64,000 bases of DNA, taken from assembly GCA_038025085.1 (NCBI GenBank), contig CM076143.1:13067501-13131500 (forward strand), in the 5' to 3' direction. This DNA is from Tetragonia tetragonoides. Taxonomy: Eukaryota > Streptophyta > Magnoliopsida > Caryophyllales > Aizoaceae. The first letter of the stretch is position 1, and each line of letters opens with the position of its first letter. Of the stretch, positions 26,156-39,279 are shown one piece after another. The position numbers and the translations under genes were made by a program. The notes under the pieces are model-generated. The model saw only the letters and a program-made list of their open reading frames with translations. It did not search any database and had not been told where the DNA came from.

Positions 26156-28140
26156 GGCAACAAGGTTAGTGCACTAAGGTTTTGCATCTCATTTATTATT
26201 ATAAACCAGGTTTGGTTTTACTTTATGATATACATGAACATGATATGTAGAAAAGATGAATTGGCAATAGAGCTCCCTAATTTATGATATCCCTCTCTTT
26301 TGCTAGGACTAAATAGAAAATGCCTAGTTGGAGACTCCTTCTCTTATCAGCATATCCATTGTTCCATTAATGCTGTCACGATTACGCATGATATGCATTT
26401 CTACTAATGTCATGTATTCAACCCGACTAGTTACTGAGGTTCTTTAGGATATTAGGATAGTTAAGAAACAGTAAAAGAGAGCCTGGTAAAACGTCAAGAT
26501 TCCAGACTAGTTTCAAATTACTGAACCATTTGTCACTACATTCTGTTTCTTTGAAGCTACATTATTTTTGTTCAGGTAGAGAAAGGTTTTTCCATAGATT
26601 TTAGTCAGAGACTACTTTTTTCCCGTACATCAATAGTAAATGACTTGCATCTGGATGAGGGAGGTTAATTTTATATTTATTAGAGGGAGGTCAAATGACT
26701 GGTTTCTTTTTGACTGGTATCTAACCATAACTTGTGGCACAAGGGCACATGATAGAAATTCCGTATAACAAAACAACGGTTTTACACAAGATCTTCTGAT
26801 AATAAAAAGTAAAAGGAAGTTCTCAACGCACGCACTTGAGTTATAAAGCCTTAGCTTTATTATTTGCTACCAGCACACGCACAATTTGATTTCCAGGCGT
26901 TATTTTTCTTACAGAGTTGCCATTGTACTCGAACTGCAGCTTGAGGATTGGGACTTGAGTCTGCTGATTCAGATAACGTGACGCCTTTTTTTTTTTTTTT
27001 TTTTTTTACCACACTTGTATCCATACAGCCTTTCTGTAGTGACCAGCCTGTGTTTGCACTCTTTATTTGATAATTTGGCTGAAATTTTGGACATTCAATT
27101 CATTATGTACAGAATTAATTTACAGAAGGGGCAATTTTCCCCCCAGTTACAGTAGTCATAGGGTTGTTTGTTGTAATTTCAACTGTATATTTTACAAACT
27201 GTATCCGTAAACATTTTCTTCTATTTAATTGGAAGGCAGTGTAAAAGTTTTTGCTGGTTTGTCAGGTATCCAATGAACAGTAAACTATAATGCTTACGCA
27301 TTGTACGGTTTCAATGGAAGTTGTTAAGATACTCTTAATTGTCATTTGTTAGAATCGATTAATCTGAGTAGTCCAGAAAGAGTATGAAGGAAGTAATTTT
27401 GCTAAGGCAATAACTACTCCTAAGGTAAATGCCTCAAGTAGAAGAAGCATTCACCGGGAAAGTAGTAATTGTTAACCTTGGCAAAATCATTTTCCAAGTA
27501 CGAGTGTTCAGACTGTTCACCACCCACCAAACCCTGACTCTAAACTATGAAACCTTGGCATTTTCTTCCCTTCTGAGTCCCTTTCCTTTTTTATTAAGGG
27601 ACTAAAGATTAAACTCCCTTTGAGCGCCCCTATAAACTTTTTCTTAGACCCTCATGGAAAAGTTAGTTGCGAGATGTGTTATATAAGAGCGGTTGATATT
27701 GTTTAGGATTCAGTAATTTCCTTTATTTCTAGGATTGTTTTATGAAACAAGCAGCAAGTGGTAAACTGGCGATATTAGTAATCGTGTTCGTGTTTGTTCG
27801 TCGAAGAGATCGTTGAAGAACTCATATTCTCTTAATACCTACATATGATTGCATCTTAAGGAAAATGATTAGCAAGATCTATTTGTTCAGTTTTAACTTC
27901 AGGATCTGAATACAGTGAACTACAAGTCTATACTGCAATGCACTGGGCAGAGTCCTGATTTGCCAGCCTAAAGATTAGAGAGCGATTATAGAAAATAAAT
28001 TTAATTAAAGCTCATGATTATGATACAGTAATACTATTAACAGCTTATGAAGCTGCGTATGACATTTGTCCTATATTCTAGAAGAGATGTAGATATTACA
28101 TATGAGTTCGGATCCTATTTGCCTTGACGTGGTGGGACCA
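26156..28140. other. PDAT 3' UTR and downstream intergenic DNA
   Basis: No open frame is supported. The first few hundred bases are probably PDAT 3' UTR. A long T run is present near 26987-27007. Nothing else was recognised. Confidence 0.4.
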
Positions 28141-28148
28141 TGATTGCT

Positions 28149-28300
28149 TTACACCTATTGTAATATACACAATTGTGTTTATGAGTCTATCTCTCTTCTC
28201 TTCTGTGGGCTTTTTTGGATTTCATGGGGGTATTGTGAGTATGGAGTAGAGGAGAAAGATAGACTCAAAATACACTAATATATATTACACTAGGTGTAAG
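28149..28300. mobile_element. Mutator-like MITE family, copy 1
   Basis: Left TTACACCTATTGTAATATAC is matched at the right by an inverted TATTACACTAGGTGTAA. The interior carries GTCTATCTCTCTTC and its complement, shared with the copies at 29075 and 29600. Confidence 0.6.
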
Positions 28301-29074
28301 CTTAGTATTTCCCGACGTGGTGGCCACATGCAAATTTCTAGAACAAGTCCTTTTCTTTGCTCCTGTTTGATCTACCCCAACATGTTTGCCAACCAGGTAA
28401 CAACTTTTGAACTTGTCTTAATCCTTGGTTAAATACTATAATATGTTGAATGATGCTAGCTGCAGTCTCACCTCCAAAAGCTGATATGTGTAAAAAACTG
28501 TCATTTTTAAAAATTAATTCACTTTCTCTCTTTATTTGGGGTTAACTCTTCCCATCTTAGGGTTTTCTTTTGGGATTTTTGGGGTTCACTTTTCCCATCT
28601 TAAAATTTTCTTTTGGGACTTTTAGGGTTCATCCTTTCCATTTTAGGATTTTCTTTTTTATTTGGGGGTTTTGGAGTTCACCCTTTCCATATTAGGGTTT
28701 TCTTTCTGAATTTTGGGGGTTCACCCTTCTCATCTTAGGAATTTCATTTTGGGTTTTGAGGGGGGGAGGGGGGAGGGTTCACCCTTCCCATAATAGTGTT
28801 TTCTTTTGTAAAATTCCGATCGCGAAACCATGGAAATTAATGGTGGTAGTCGTCGGTAATAATAATTGATCAAATGTCAGTTAAATAAACATGAATATTG
28901 AGGAGAGAGAGTAAATTTATTGTAAAAAGTCACAAATTTTAAGGAACTTTACACATGTCAGCCTGTGAGGATAATTGCAGCCTCAGGGTAAGGCTGCAAC
29001 TAGCAGCCCTCTAATACGTTTCACCTAAAATTAAAAACAAGAACTAAAATATGTTTTTTAGTGCATATGTAAAC

Positions 29075-29212
29075 CAACAAAGCTAGCCATACAATGTGTG
29101 TAACATACACCCCATTGTCTCCTCTTTATTTGTGTCTATCTCTCCCTACATACCGATACTATTCCCATAAAATTCAATGGCCCCATAAAAGAGGAGAGAG
29201 ATAGACACTAAA
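29075..29212. mobile_element. Mutator-like MITE family, copy 2 (right end degraded)
   Basis: The left end CAACAAAGCTAGCCATACAA matches the family. The fold-back core (GTGTCTATCTCTCC and GGAGAGAGATAGACAC) is present, but the right terminal repeat is lost after the ACAATG motif. Confidence 0.55.
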
Positions 29213-29599
29213 CAATGATAAAACTGGTAACTAACCCGATCCGAAATCGATATTGACTGAATTGCGAACTCGATGCGACGTAATTTAAGCCGCTTGCCAC
29301 GTATGCTTGTTTGGCTGCTTTCTTTAGTAGTAGCATGTCGCAGGTTCCATTTGCAAGCTAATGGGCTGAGTCTTTAGTCTTTACCCAACAGGGGAAATGG
29401 AGTACCCACCTACAGTATGAATTATGAGGTAGATTTCTGACTCATTTTCTATCTATAATTGTCACTGTACAAATCATAAAAGTAGCACTTAAAAAGAAAA
29501 CGCAAATAGCAGCAACCATTGTTATCCCAGTTCCCAATAGGAAGTCCTTAAACACACTACCTTAAAAGGTTAATAATTGCCTGTGTGAGTATAGTTATC

Positions 29600-29795
29600 G
29601 GACTTCGCTAGCCATACAATGGGTGTAATATACACCCCATTGTCTAGTGTCTATCTCTCTCCTCTTCTTTGTAGTCCCTTAGATTTTATGAGGTAGTATA
29701 GTTGTGTGGGGTCCAAAGAAAAGGAGAGAGATAGACACAAATATAAAAAGGACAATGAGGTGTATATTACACCCATTATATAGGTAGCTTTGTTG
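29600..29795. mobile_element. Mutator-like MITE family, copy 3, 9-bp target duplication
   Basis: A 196-bp fold-back element with inner ends CAATGGGTGTAATATACACC and its near complement. Exact 9-bp ATAGTTATC flanks both sides (29591-29599 and 29796-29804), the duplication length expected of Mutator-type transposition. Third copy of a family within 1.7 kb. Confidence 0.75.
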
Positions 29796-29937
29796 ATAGT
29801 TATCAATTAACGCAACCTATTGCCTATAGACCGGTTCAGTCTAAGTAGGTAAATGCAAAACTGTCTCTTTTCCTGTCTCGTAGTGGTGGGGTCACTGGTG
29901 GGCCCAACTGCCCATCAGACTAGAGGGTTCAGAGTAA

Positions 29938-30257
29938 TGGGGTGTTCTTTTTTACTTATTCCACTTATTAATCAGTTAAAATCAGTGGTAAGATTTTATC
30001 GAATCAGTGGAAATCAGTGACAACACGTTACTGAGTTAGTGAAAATCAGTGGCATGATATTACCCAATCAGTGAAAATCAGTGGTAGGACCTTACTAAAT
30101 CAGTGGGAATCAGTGGAAAGACATTACCGAATCAGTGAAAAGACATTACCGAATCAGTGGAAATCAGTGGCAAGACCTCATCCAATAAGTGGAATAAATG
30201 GGAAGACCTTACCCATCCAGTGAGAATCAGTGGAAATAAGTGGGGAAAAACGCACCC
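29938..30257. mobile_element. MITE filled with AATCAGTGGA words
   Basis: Ends GGGTGTTCTTTTTTACTTAT and, on the other strand, GGGTGCGTTTTTCCCCACTT are partial inverted repeats flanked by TAA (29935-29937 and 30258-30260), as for PIF/Harbinger insertions. The interior is a degenerate tandem array of AATCAGTGGAAATCAGTGG with AAGACATTACC spacers. Confidence 0.6.
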
Positions 30258-30572
30258 TAAATTAACCCAAATGTAGGAATTAAACCACTGTCTCGAGAGT
30301 ATTTTGCTCAAACCTATAACAAAAATGGGTTTGGGCATTATTTCAAAATTGAAAAATTAGACTTCTACTTATATTTGAATCGGATATAAATACACTTGAG
30401 AGCACATAAAAATTTGCGGCCATTTAAGAGTGCACATGCATGCTCACGTGACTTTCGTCCTCTTCTCATATTGCTACCACAATATAAATTTTTATATCCA
30501 TTGATTTGCTGTTTTTTCTTTCTTTCTTTTTGTTTAAAACAATAATTAGTCAAATTTGAGTTAGGCCATCGC

Positions 30573-31107
30573 TAGGGCTGTAAATGAACCAAGCTTCCGC
30601 GAACAACTTGCGAACAAGCTCAGTCAAACTCGTTTGTTAACGTTTGTTAGCTAAATAAACGAATATGAACAACATTTTCAAAACTCGTTTATAAACAAAC
30701 GAACATAAACATCACTCTGTCCGTTCAATTACGTTTGTGAACAGCTCAATTAATTTAATCTTTCTAAATATTTATGTAATAAGCTACTTTTCTTTAATTT
30801 TTATTTGTAGACATGTAATTTGATCAATTAAATCTAGCGGTAGTATGTTATTATTCAATTAACATTCTTTTCATATATATTTTTCCTTTCACATGTGTCA
30901 TTTATTTGGTACCATTATCAACAAAAGAAATTTTACGAATAAGCTCTGTTTGTGAACAAGCTCGATACTCGTCCGTTAAGTAAATAAACGAACACAAACA
31001 TGAAAGTGAAGCTCGATCAAAACTTGAGCTCGGTCAAAACTCATTCTTTAAATAAACAAATAAACACGAACACGAACCTTCTTCGGCTCGGCTCGTTTAC
31101 ACACCTA
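30573..31107. mobile_element. hAT-like element with CGAAC/GTTCG-word interior
   Basis: Left TAGGGCTGTAAATGAACC and right (other strand) TAGGTGTGTAAACGAGCC match at 14 of 18 positions. Exact 8-bp duplications GCCATCGC flank it (30565-30572 and 31108-31115), diagnostic of hAT-type insertion. The interior is degenerate AACGAACA/CGTTTG words and AT-rich DNA with no transposase, so it is non-autonomous. Confidence 0.8.
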
Positions 31108-32321
31108 GCCATCGCATTATGGGTTTAAGGTAAGTTTGAGTAAAACTTTTAAGTTGAATTAATTAAATAAAAAAAAAACAAAAGATCGAATAGTTGACGT
31201 GGCAAAGCTTTGGTCTCGAGTTGGGTCTTGTATGTACAGGAGGAGAAGAAATGACATCAAGGTGTTGATCGATCAAGATCAACCGAATTTAATAATCGAA
31301 TTATTCTCTCACGCACAATGATCCTAATTATTGTAATTAAATAAAGTCAAGCAATTGCAGAAAACTATCAGGGCACAACAGTAGCTTTCCACAAATCAAT
31401 AGAGTTTGATCATGGCAATATAAAATTCACGACAAAAAGATTTCCAGAATCCATTTATAGTATATAAGTACATACTCTACTATACAATACTCCGTATTTG
31501 CGTTACACACAGACAAATAAATCAATTAATTAAAAAGAAAACTCTAGCTTTGGTTTTAACTAGGTGGAGCGGATGCCCAGCACAGACTATAATTATATAA
31601 TAAATTTAATTAATATAACATGATTATTAATTTCATAAAAAATTAAAGTGTAATTATTACTTTCGAAAAGAATATTAATAATATATAGAAAAATATTAAA
31701 ATAATTCATTTAATGTCATGAATACCATATAATAAGATTACTATGATTTTATAGGGGTCTTATATAATTTAAACTCTTATCACCAATTTTAATTAATTTT
31801 TAGTTAAGTCACACTATATGTTACATGATCCAAGAGGTCATAGTTTCAAAGTCTTTCTGTACTTAATGTTGATACGCCAATGCTCTTATAGTCTTATGTT
31901 GATATAAGTGTACAACTAACATACCTCGATCCTTCTTTTATGCTAAAATCAGATTAAATGTGTAATGTATACATAATACTTTTTAAAAAATAAAGAAGTT
32001 TAAGACGTAAACCTTAAAATAACAACAAAAGAAAAATTGTCTAAATAGCAAACTAAATTTTAATGCTTGCTTGACCAACTTTTCAAATTTGTATACATTA
32101 ATAATTATGGGGTTGAAGGGAACATAAATTAGAGCCCTAAAATAACATGGTAAATCAGTCTTTTACGTAGAATTATAAAAGTATAAGTGATAATGGTCAA
32201 GTTTCCTATTAAAATTTGGACCTATAATCATTTTAGATTATTTATCGTTTATTTCTTTATTCTACACATACTCTTTTTATTATATTTTGCCTTGAGATTG
32301 CTTTGTAAATTTCTACTAATA

Positions 32322-32324
<3 letters not shown>

Positions 32325-32365
<41 letters not shown>
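32325..32365. repeat. (CT)n microsatellite
   Basis: About 20 uninterrupted CT units, intergenic. Confidence 0.9.
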
Positions 32366-32367
<2 letters not shown>

Positions 32368-32751
32368 CTGCAACTTTTTAGTTGTGTCAAGCTAATTACT
32401 TTTTTATGTGGACGCATCATATGTTGTAAAAATTATACATTTTTTTTATATATTCATACTTTATTTTTTAAATCAATAGAACATAATACAAATGAGTCTC
32501 GTTTTAAAGAATATTTCGAACTCTTTAAATGGTGTAAGAAGTTTAATTTTTTAAGCGGTGGAAGTAAAGTTAAATGCTAGTTAAAATCTAAAAGTCTACT
32601 CTTTAACGATTTAAGAAAGTACAACTATAGTATATATTCTATACCAAAATCTCTAATAGTCTACTATTAACAATTTAGGAAAGTACAAAATTAGTATATA
32701 TCATATACCAAAACCTATTTTCTATTTTATATTTGTATTAAAATTTTATTA

Positions 32752-32867
32752 CAATGACTAGTTTAAGTGGACGCCTTCAATGCTGTCAGAAAATGCCTCT
32801 AATATATTGCAATGACTAGTTAAAATGGACGCCTTCAATGCTGTCAGATAATGCCTCTAATATATGG
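32752..32867. repeat. Two-unit tandem repeat, 58-bp period
   Basis: Units at 32752-32809 and 32810-32867 share CAATGACTAGTT and GGACGCCTTCAATGCTGTCA and differ at only a few positions, so the duplication is fairly recent. Confidence 0.85.
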
Positions 32868-33935
32868 ATACTATGATTATGATTATTATGATTTGTTATT
32901 GGTTTTTTAGCCGATGGTATGCCGTGACCTTCGTCATTTATGAAGAAATATTAGTGTACTCAACGGATAGTCTACACGAGTAATGTGTGAATTGGTAATT
33001 AGTTGGATTTTGAAATTTTATTTTTTAAGTTGAAAATAGTTTATTTGAGTCTCAATACACAAGTTTATTTTTTTTTGTCCACATTACACGGAGTAACTTA
33101 CCGGGTGAGTAAATAAAGCATTTCCCATCATCACAAAATCTCATATGAGGCTGCCTTAAGGTAAGGCCTCTCATACAAGTATGATCTCATGTCGACGTCA
33201 TGCTTGTATATAGAGGTAGCATCACTTTGAGTCAGTTTCATACAAGACTTATTGATCCATCATATATTTACCTTAAGACGAGATGTTCAACTAAGAAGGC
33301 AGGCAGGGTCAACTTGACAGATCGTTTTTCCTTTGCAAATTTGACTTAGGTTTTAGAAGCTTTGCTTTATCAATTTGCCTTACTACATCTACAATAGTAA
33401 AGCCAACTTATAACTTTATAAGATATAAGCAATCCTCTATAACAAGTTCATAAGTATCACAACAATGGTTTCAAGGGTAGGTAGTATACTTAGCCTTGTT
33501 TTTAATGAACACTTGTTTCATGTAAGATGTCACGTATGAGTTTTTGTGGTCAATTTACCATATGATATAATAATTGTTATTTTTTTTTTAGAAGCAAGTT
33601 CATAAAAGTATCATTTTATTAAAGTGTCATATTTCATTGACAACTGAACTGAACTGAACTGTATTGTTATATGTGAGAGAAAAAGTGAGGTCTTATTTTC
33701 TGTAGTGGAAGGGTGCTGAACTAATAGATTGCATAATTGAATAAAATGTGAGACGAAATAAAGTACATAATGGGATGCAACGCGGAATGAAACATATCAT
33801 AATAAAACGGAATGCAACATGGACATGACAAGGCCCTATTTGCCTTCTCTACTAGGCAACTAGTTAGGGTAAGGCTGCGTACATCTGAATCTCCCTAGAT
33901 TTCGCCCTCGACTGGATATTGACTGTGTTGTAGTT

Positions 33936-34497
33936 TAGAGGTGATCATTTGCGGACTCGGGCTGGACATGGGCCGGGCTTTTAATGAAAAAATTGTCCAA
34001 CAGGCCTAAAACTTGTTGTCCTTGTCTGCCCATCAGAGCTCAAAATTGTTGTCACGGCCCGCCCTATTAATGAGCCGGGTTTGCCCATGGGCTAACTGGA
34101 CTTTTAAAAATTTAATTTTCAAATAAATTTTAAGAGTTTTCTTTGTTTGGAATAAGTAATTTTACTATTAATATGTAACTTAACTCCAAAATCAAGCGTA
34201 ATACTCAATATAATTATGATTTTGATATTTTCTCATCCAAAATAAGTCTTAATAACATACAAACAAACTATAAAAACTCACAATTTTTTAAGTGGAAAAT
34301 ATTAAACGGGTGGGGCGGGTCCGCCCAAGGGCCATTTTGTGTTGTCCTTGTCCGCCCATTTATTCAAACGGGTTGGGCTAAACCCGCCCATTAAATAATT
34401 TTTTCCCAAAAATTTTATCCATACCTGCCCAAATTGCGGACTGGAAGGGCAGGCCTTTTCGGACCGTCCCGTCCATAATCAGCTCTATTGTAGTTGT
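33936..34497. mobile_element. hAT-like element with GCCCGCCC-word interior
   Basis: Left TAGAGGTGATCAT and right (other strand) TAGAGCTGATTAT match at 11 of 13 positions. The element is flanked by exact 8-bp TTGTAGTT (33928-33935 and 34498-34505). The interior has degenerate GGGCGGGT/CCCGCCCA words around an AT-rich core. No transposase. Confidence 0.8.
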
Positions 34498-34832
34498 TGT
34501 TGTTGTAACATGGATATGACAAAAAAAAAAAAATCTATATTAATAAGTTGAATTGAACTGAATTAAACCAATTTGAAGAGGAAAAGAAACAGAACCTTGT
34601 AGAGTAGAAGGGAAATGGCCTTCTCATTTTGAGGAAGAAGCAAAAAGTATATCAACATTATATTAGATGGCCAACGGAATCAGAAATCAAAAAAAGTACA
34701 CACCAGCGCGTGGAAGCGAGTGAGGTAAGATTGGCCTTTGAGCTGCGTTTTAGGCGTAGCAGCTGACACAACGACCTTTCGAGGGGCGGCTGTTAAAAAA
34801 TACTCCTTCCTTTTAGTTTTTTTTTTTTTTTT

Positions 34833-35855
34833 GGTCGAATTGTGAGATGGGTATATTTAATGGTTCTCTTTCACCATATTAGTATATTTAAAAACTCTGA
34901 TGCCAAATAGATATATAAAATGACACATTAGCGCATATGGACCCAAAATTGTGCCGCCGGGCGATGGAAAGGACACAAAATTAATTTCTTGCCATTTTTT
35001 TCTTTTTCAGACTTTTCTTATTTGGCTTAAACTTTTTTTTAGTTCTTTTTCCCTTCTCTCTGCTGCCTTATTTTGTTTCCATCTTTCTTGCTTTTTGCGT
35101 GGTGGTGCGTTCATTCACCAGTGCGTTCATTCACCAGTGTGTTCATTAATCCTCTATCAATACATTGCCTTCCTTTCAATTTAGTTTCCATCTACACTAG
35201 GCCCTATAGAGGGATTCAATGAAACAGAACAAGCAGGGAGGAGAGAGGAATAGGAAAGTTTATTTTTGACAAAAATTGAGAGTAAGAGGGAAAGAAATTG
35301 AGTTCTGGGTATTAAATATGGGATCAGATAGTTCTAAGTTCTAACTCCCTAGCCACGCTTCCCATTACAATTAGAAGTGTAATTAAGCAAGCACCCAATT
35401 TCACAAAGAAATCTAAATTTTAAAGAATTTTACCCAATTTTACAACGTACCCTCCTGCTAGAACTATTGCAACAGTGGACAACCATGAACCAACTAATTA
35501 CTTCCTTGATTTGCTGCAACTAGTTAAGTCGACAAATTACGAGCGGAAATTTCAGTCCAAATCTACCTCAATTGTATTTGTTACCATGTAGAACATAAAT
35601 AGAAGAAAATAGGGTAGGAGAGAGAATGAAAAGGGAAAAAGAATTAAAAAAAAAACTTAAGAAAAATAAGAAAAATCTGGAAAAGAAATAAAAAACACAA
35701 GACATTAATTTTACGTCTTTTAAGTCGCTGTTGGCGAAATTTTGGTCCAATATGCGCTAATGTGTTGTTTTAAATACCTATTTGGCACCGGAGTTTTTAA
35801 ATATACCAATATGGTGAAAGGGGGTCATTAAATATACCCAACTGGTCATTCGGCC
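34833..35855. mobile_element. Long inverted-repeat (fold-back) element
   Basis: The left arm begins GGTCGAATTGTGAGATGGGT; the right arm, on the other strand, begins GGCCGAATGACCAGTTGGGT. The arms match for roughly 250 bp (for example TTTCACCATATT and CACATTAGCGCATAT in both), leaving a loop of about 500 bp. Poly-T stretches flank both ends, hiding any target duplication. No open frame. Fits a MULE-type or fold-back non-autonomous element. Confidence 0.75.
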
Positions 35856-35869
35856 TTTTTTTTTTTTTT

Positions 35870-37853
35870 TTTTACAATCAAAGATATCTACCGTCGATTA
35901 CATTCACTATTTTTCCCGCTCTGACTTGTAGATATTTTAAATGGTGGAACAACGGGTCTAGGAATTTAAAGGTGTTTCATACTCAAGACATGACTCCAAT
36001 GCTCGACGGTGATTAAAGATAAATGAATCCGTACTACTCAATCATAACTCCTAATTTTTCCTTTTTCATATTTTATTTTTGTTTATTTATTTAATTATGT
36101 TTAAGACTGTCCACAATTTGCTCTTTCCAACAGCGAAGGTAGGGCCATCGTCGGGTGTTACGTTTTTGGGACCTCAAGTCACTGGGACCCACCATTTAAA
36201 ATGACGTTCACGACACTGCAAAACGACAAAAAACAAGGTAGTAGATTGAGTAAAAGACTGCATTCCGTGTTTTGATGCCCAGCCAGTACTCACTGTACCT
36301 TACCTTATCATACCTTGGAATTGGTACACTCCTTAAATGTGTACATTTTCCACCAATTTGGACAATTTTGCATACCTCATTACATAAAATAATATTCCCA
36401 TTAGAGTATCTGATATTGGATCATATCTTAAAATTGTTTTTTTTTTTATCAGAAAAAGAATCTCTTATTTTATTGGGAGTCAATAGTAAGATCCATATTT
36501 GGATGCTTAACAATCAACATGGATATTGGAGATTTAGAAAGCAATTTTTGGCAATAACAATCTTTCCAATATGTGGGATTTTTTTTTTTTTAAAGATTCA
36601 ACATATTTATATCAGTAAGTCTTGTGTGAGACCAATTCATTGACATCATGATCATATGAGAGGGTCTCACCTTGAGGCGGTCTTATACAAGATTTTGTGA
36701 CGAAATAAAATTGGGGTCACTATTTAGAAATATTGGACCACTTATGGTGAGTAGTTACCATTGTTTCATTGAAAAGTGACTCCCACCAAAAGTTATTTAT
36801 GGGGTTACTTTTTGTGTACACCTATAAGCTCTCTAGTGGCTTCAAAATGATAATTTCCCCCTATAAATACCCTACATACAGTCACTGAGTCACACATCCA
36901 AGTACAATTCAAATGTTTAGTCACATTTCACAAATTTCTTAATGCATGCGAAGGTAAGGAGAATTGCTTAATAAGTGAGTTAAATAAATAAATAATAAAA
37001 TTGAGTTAAATATCTACTTGAGCTACACGTGACTCAAGCTATCATTAAACTTGACCATAAAACTCGAGTGTCAAATGAGCTTTCTCAACTCGCCTAAATA
37101 TTTAACTTGCTTGTGTTCAAATCAAACTCAATGTCAAGTAAAATCATTTTGACATACCTATTTATTTATTTGTTTATTAATTTATGTACCCTCTTAAATC
37201 TATAAAATTAATCTAAAACATGCTCTAATGTATTATATGTAAATTTGGAAAAGCGTTTAGCTTATGAGATCTTCAAGTCAAGTTTAGTCCAACTCAATTA
37301 CAATTTTAAGACTTGAGTTAAGTTTGAGTCAAACTTAACTCGATTTGAGCTAATTTCAAATGTGAACCATACCAACTTGAGTTGAGAATAGTTCTTCAAG
37401 AGTTTGATTGCTCAGTTAAAAATCCTACATGGATTATTTTGTCATCTTCCTCCTACTGATGACAATGGTGAACATGATATTTTTAAAAATATTTACATCA
37501 TATAATTCATCAATTAAACTTGTGTCATACTATATACACCTCATAAAATGATACCAACATTTTGAACTCAGAACTTTCATCTACTTTTATGAATTTTGAT
37601 ATTGTGCAATTAATATCCTACTGATCAATCTATTATATATATATATATATCACATTGCTTGATGGACACGTGGGCATCCACATAAGCGTTGCATATCCAT
37701 ATAACTTGACACATAATCATAATTTAAATGCATGAATCCACATTAATGCTTATTGCTCTCCAAAGGTAAATGTGCATGTATCTTGCAAATATATTTTCTT
37801 AAATTTTTATAGTGGTACATGCATATAATAATAATTATAAAAATAAAAATAAA

Positions 37854-37935
<82 letters not shown>

Positions 37936-39160
37936 GTAATAGTAATAGTAATAATAATATTTTTTTTTTCTATTAATACTTTTTTTTTTTTTTTTTTTTT
38001 GCGAATGCATGCATGCTTTAACTATAGAGCTCAATATATTCAAGTCAAAGTGTACATCGTTACTATTTCAATTCTTGCATTATTTGTTCTATGGTTATAC
38101 ATTTAGCAGAAATGATAAGTGTATTAGTTTTCATTGACGGATATACATGGTTGTTAACTATGTTAACTAATTGAACGTAATTCCAATGCATCCACTTGAT
38201 AATTGGTTAGGGTATGCTTTTTTGGAATTGGATATTGGAGTACTGTACTAAAAACTGGTAGTAGTGGTGGTGATGGTCTTTTCGACACTGGATACTAAGG
38301 TAAATGTCACAAAAATAATAAACAAGTTTGGATATACAAACTAGGTTAATATCATGATTAGTGAATGAGATATTGTATGTTTTGGGTATTGTGCCCTAGA
38401 CTTAATGCAAAATTGTAGGTTTGTATCATATTAAGGGAGAGGTTCATAGAAGAGGATTTTTGTATCCAGATGATATAACCTATGCGAAAAATTTCTTAAA
38501 AATTTGTACCGATGAAACTATTTTATTTAATATTAACACACAAACCGTGCATCGCACGGGAATGTAACTAGTTGAAAATACATAATCTAGTAAAATCAGC
38601 TTTTAACTTGGTATCGCATGTAAACTCAATATCTATATCAGTGGATAATTAATACTAATAGTGTGCCCTTATCAATTAAAATCAACCAATCTACCAAACT
38701 AAACTGATTGTACATAATTGAATCGAACTTAATTGGACTGACTCGAATAGTAATATGTTTTTTTCAATCAAAAGGTACAAAAGTGTACTAACCTAGCTTA
38801 TAACTTACTTGAGTAAATGATATGTTAGCGACAAAGAATCATACAAAACATAACTAACCTGAATTAAACTGTAGAAAAGGAATAGTTTCATTTCAACATA
38901 GCATAAATTATTAGCTAACTAAAGTCAAATGAAAACATAACATACATTCCGAAGACTAGCTAAACATCTTTAATCTAATCCATCACTCCGTACTTCATTA
39001 TCCCGATCCAAACACCACCGTAACCCGAGTAACTTTAAAAAAAAAAATAGTATGACCATTGTTGTAGGTGGTGAGAGAAGCGTGAGCCATCTCTGTTTCT
39101 TTGTTTGTCTTTATTTAAACCAAATTTTGAATCTTTCCTTTAATTAGTTGAAACAGTACT
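35870..39160. other. Intergenic upstream of NF-YA
   Basis: No gene is supported. Holds an (AT)n tract near 37632-37650, a long (AAT)n tract and a small inverted repeat at 36616-36692. Confidence 0.45.
37855..37960. repeat. (AAT)n microsatellite
   Basis: About 100 bp of near-perfect AAT/ATA trinucleotide repeat, interrupted by TAG units at the 3' end and followed by a T run. It creates false poly-Tyr and poly-Ile frames. Confidence 0.9.
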
Positions 39161-39279
39161 TATTTATGGGGGTCGTCTCTCTTTTCCTAAGCAAACCCAA
39201 TAAGAAGCCACACAGAGAAAAGAAAAAGAGTTGGTAGAGGTGATTTTAAAAAGCAGAAAAAAAAGTAAAAAAAAAAAAC

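Larger units (their letters stand above)
31116..33935. other. AT-rich intergenic region
   Basis: No gene is supported. Contains a (CT)n tract at 32325-32365, a two-unit tandem repeat at 32752-32867 and diverged inverted-repeat fragments near 33130-33290. Confidence 0.5.

Noticed and set aside
37807..38106. Open frames encoding long poly-Tyr or poly-Ile on both strands
   Set aside because: They are translations of the (AAT)n microsatellite and flanking T run, with no codon-level signal.
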